Positions 15,828 to 16,022 of a stretch of DNA of 16,022 nt are shown piece by piece (position 1 is the first letter of the stretch; each line of letters begins with the position of its first letter). The stretch is from Bdellovibrionota bacterium (GTDB taxonomy: Bacteria; Bdellovibrionota; Bacteriovoracia; Bacteriovoracales; Bacteriovoracaceae), in contig JAURQB010000118.1 in the NCBI GenBank assembly GCA_030836365.1, positions 1-16,022 of the forward strand, written 5' to 3'. A program made the position numbers and the translations under genes. Under the pieces are notes generated by a model. The model searched no databases. It was not told the origin of the DNA and saw only the letters and a list, made by a program, of their open reading frames with translations.

Positions 15828-16022
15828 ATGAATGGTAATAATGTTAAGTTATCAATTGTTATACCCACCTACAGTTCAAGTAGCTTTATAACATCGACCA
15901 TTGAAGATATATTAAGCTGCATGAAAAATATGAATGAAGTTTGGGAATTGATTCTTGTGGATGACTCAAGCTCGGATGATACTTTTAAAAAAATGTCCGA
16001 ATACTTAAATAAAAAAGATGTG
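15828..16022 (+). CDS. Family 2 glycosyltransferase (partial, C-terminus outside window)
   Basis: The 65 visible residues begin with KLSIVIPTYSSSSFI (7-21), the first strand and nucleotide-binding loop of GT-A family-2 transferases, and continue to LILVDDSSSDDTF (42-54), the second signature with the nucleotide-contacting Asp pair. It starts one base after the stop of the CapK-like gene, so it is in the same operon. Such enzymes move a sugar from a nucleotide sugar to a lipid-linked or polymer acceptor at the cytoplasmic membrane face. This gene is the main reason for reading the operon as glycan-related. Confidence 0.88.
   Translation, partial: MNGNNVKLSIVIPTYSSSSFITSTIEDILSCMKNMNEVWELILVDDSSSDDTFKKMSEYLNKKDV

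Overview
The window looks like a chromosomal stretch from an AT-rich, aerobic Gram-negative heterotroph. A member of the Bdellovibrionota (Bacteriovorax-like) would fit the gene mix and base composition, but that is an inference from memory and no marker gene here proves it. There is no rRNA, tRNA, CRISPR array, recognisable transposase or integrase.

Left part (1-8525), aromatic amino-acid catabolism. Three minus-strand genes run hppD (4-hydroxyphenylpyruvate dioxygenase), paaG (ring-epoxide isomerase) and paaA (phenylacetyl-CoA epoxygenase subunit, cut by the window edge). Diverging from hppD across a 186-bp intergenic region is a plus-strand operon with overlapping genes. It starts with a fused indolepyruvate:ferredoxin oxidoreductase, continues with a Nudix/metallo-beta-lactamase/winged-helix fusion, and ends with an aspartoacylase/succinylglutamate-desuccinylase-like enzyme. 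Taken together, arylpyruvates made by transamination of Phe, Tyr or Trp would be oxidised to arylacetyl-CoA and passed to the Paa ring-epoxidation route, while 4-hydroxyphenylpyruvate would go to homogentisate. The 5' leader of the oxidoreductase operon can form two mutually exclusive hairpins.

Middle part (8526-11818), an AT-rich, eroded accessory segment. It holds a NeuD/PglD-like left-handed beta-helix protein without a full N-terminal domain. Next is an HTTM membrane protein split by a frameshift at a T7 run, and then a convergent DCC-family (DUF393) thiol-disulfide oxidoreductase gene. The segment is bracketed by the intact aspartoacylase gene and a second, internally deleted and frameshifted copy of it (11002-11726). 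Both copies are followed at nearly the same distance by TTGATT...TATAAT, so the duplication probably included a downstream promoter.

Right part (11819-16022), a biosynthetic operon, probably for a surface glycan or a small decorated metabolite. In order it encodes an ATP-grasp ligase, a HAD-IB phosphatase, an unusually short class-V aminotransferase resembling 2-aminoethylphosphonate transaminases, a CapK/PaaK-like adenylate-forming enzyme and the start of a family-2 glycosyltransferase. Its promoter region contains a T10 tract directly before the -10 hexamer, which could make expression phase-variable. The product cannot be deduced from the genes visible here.
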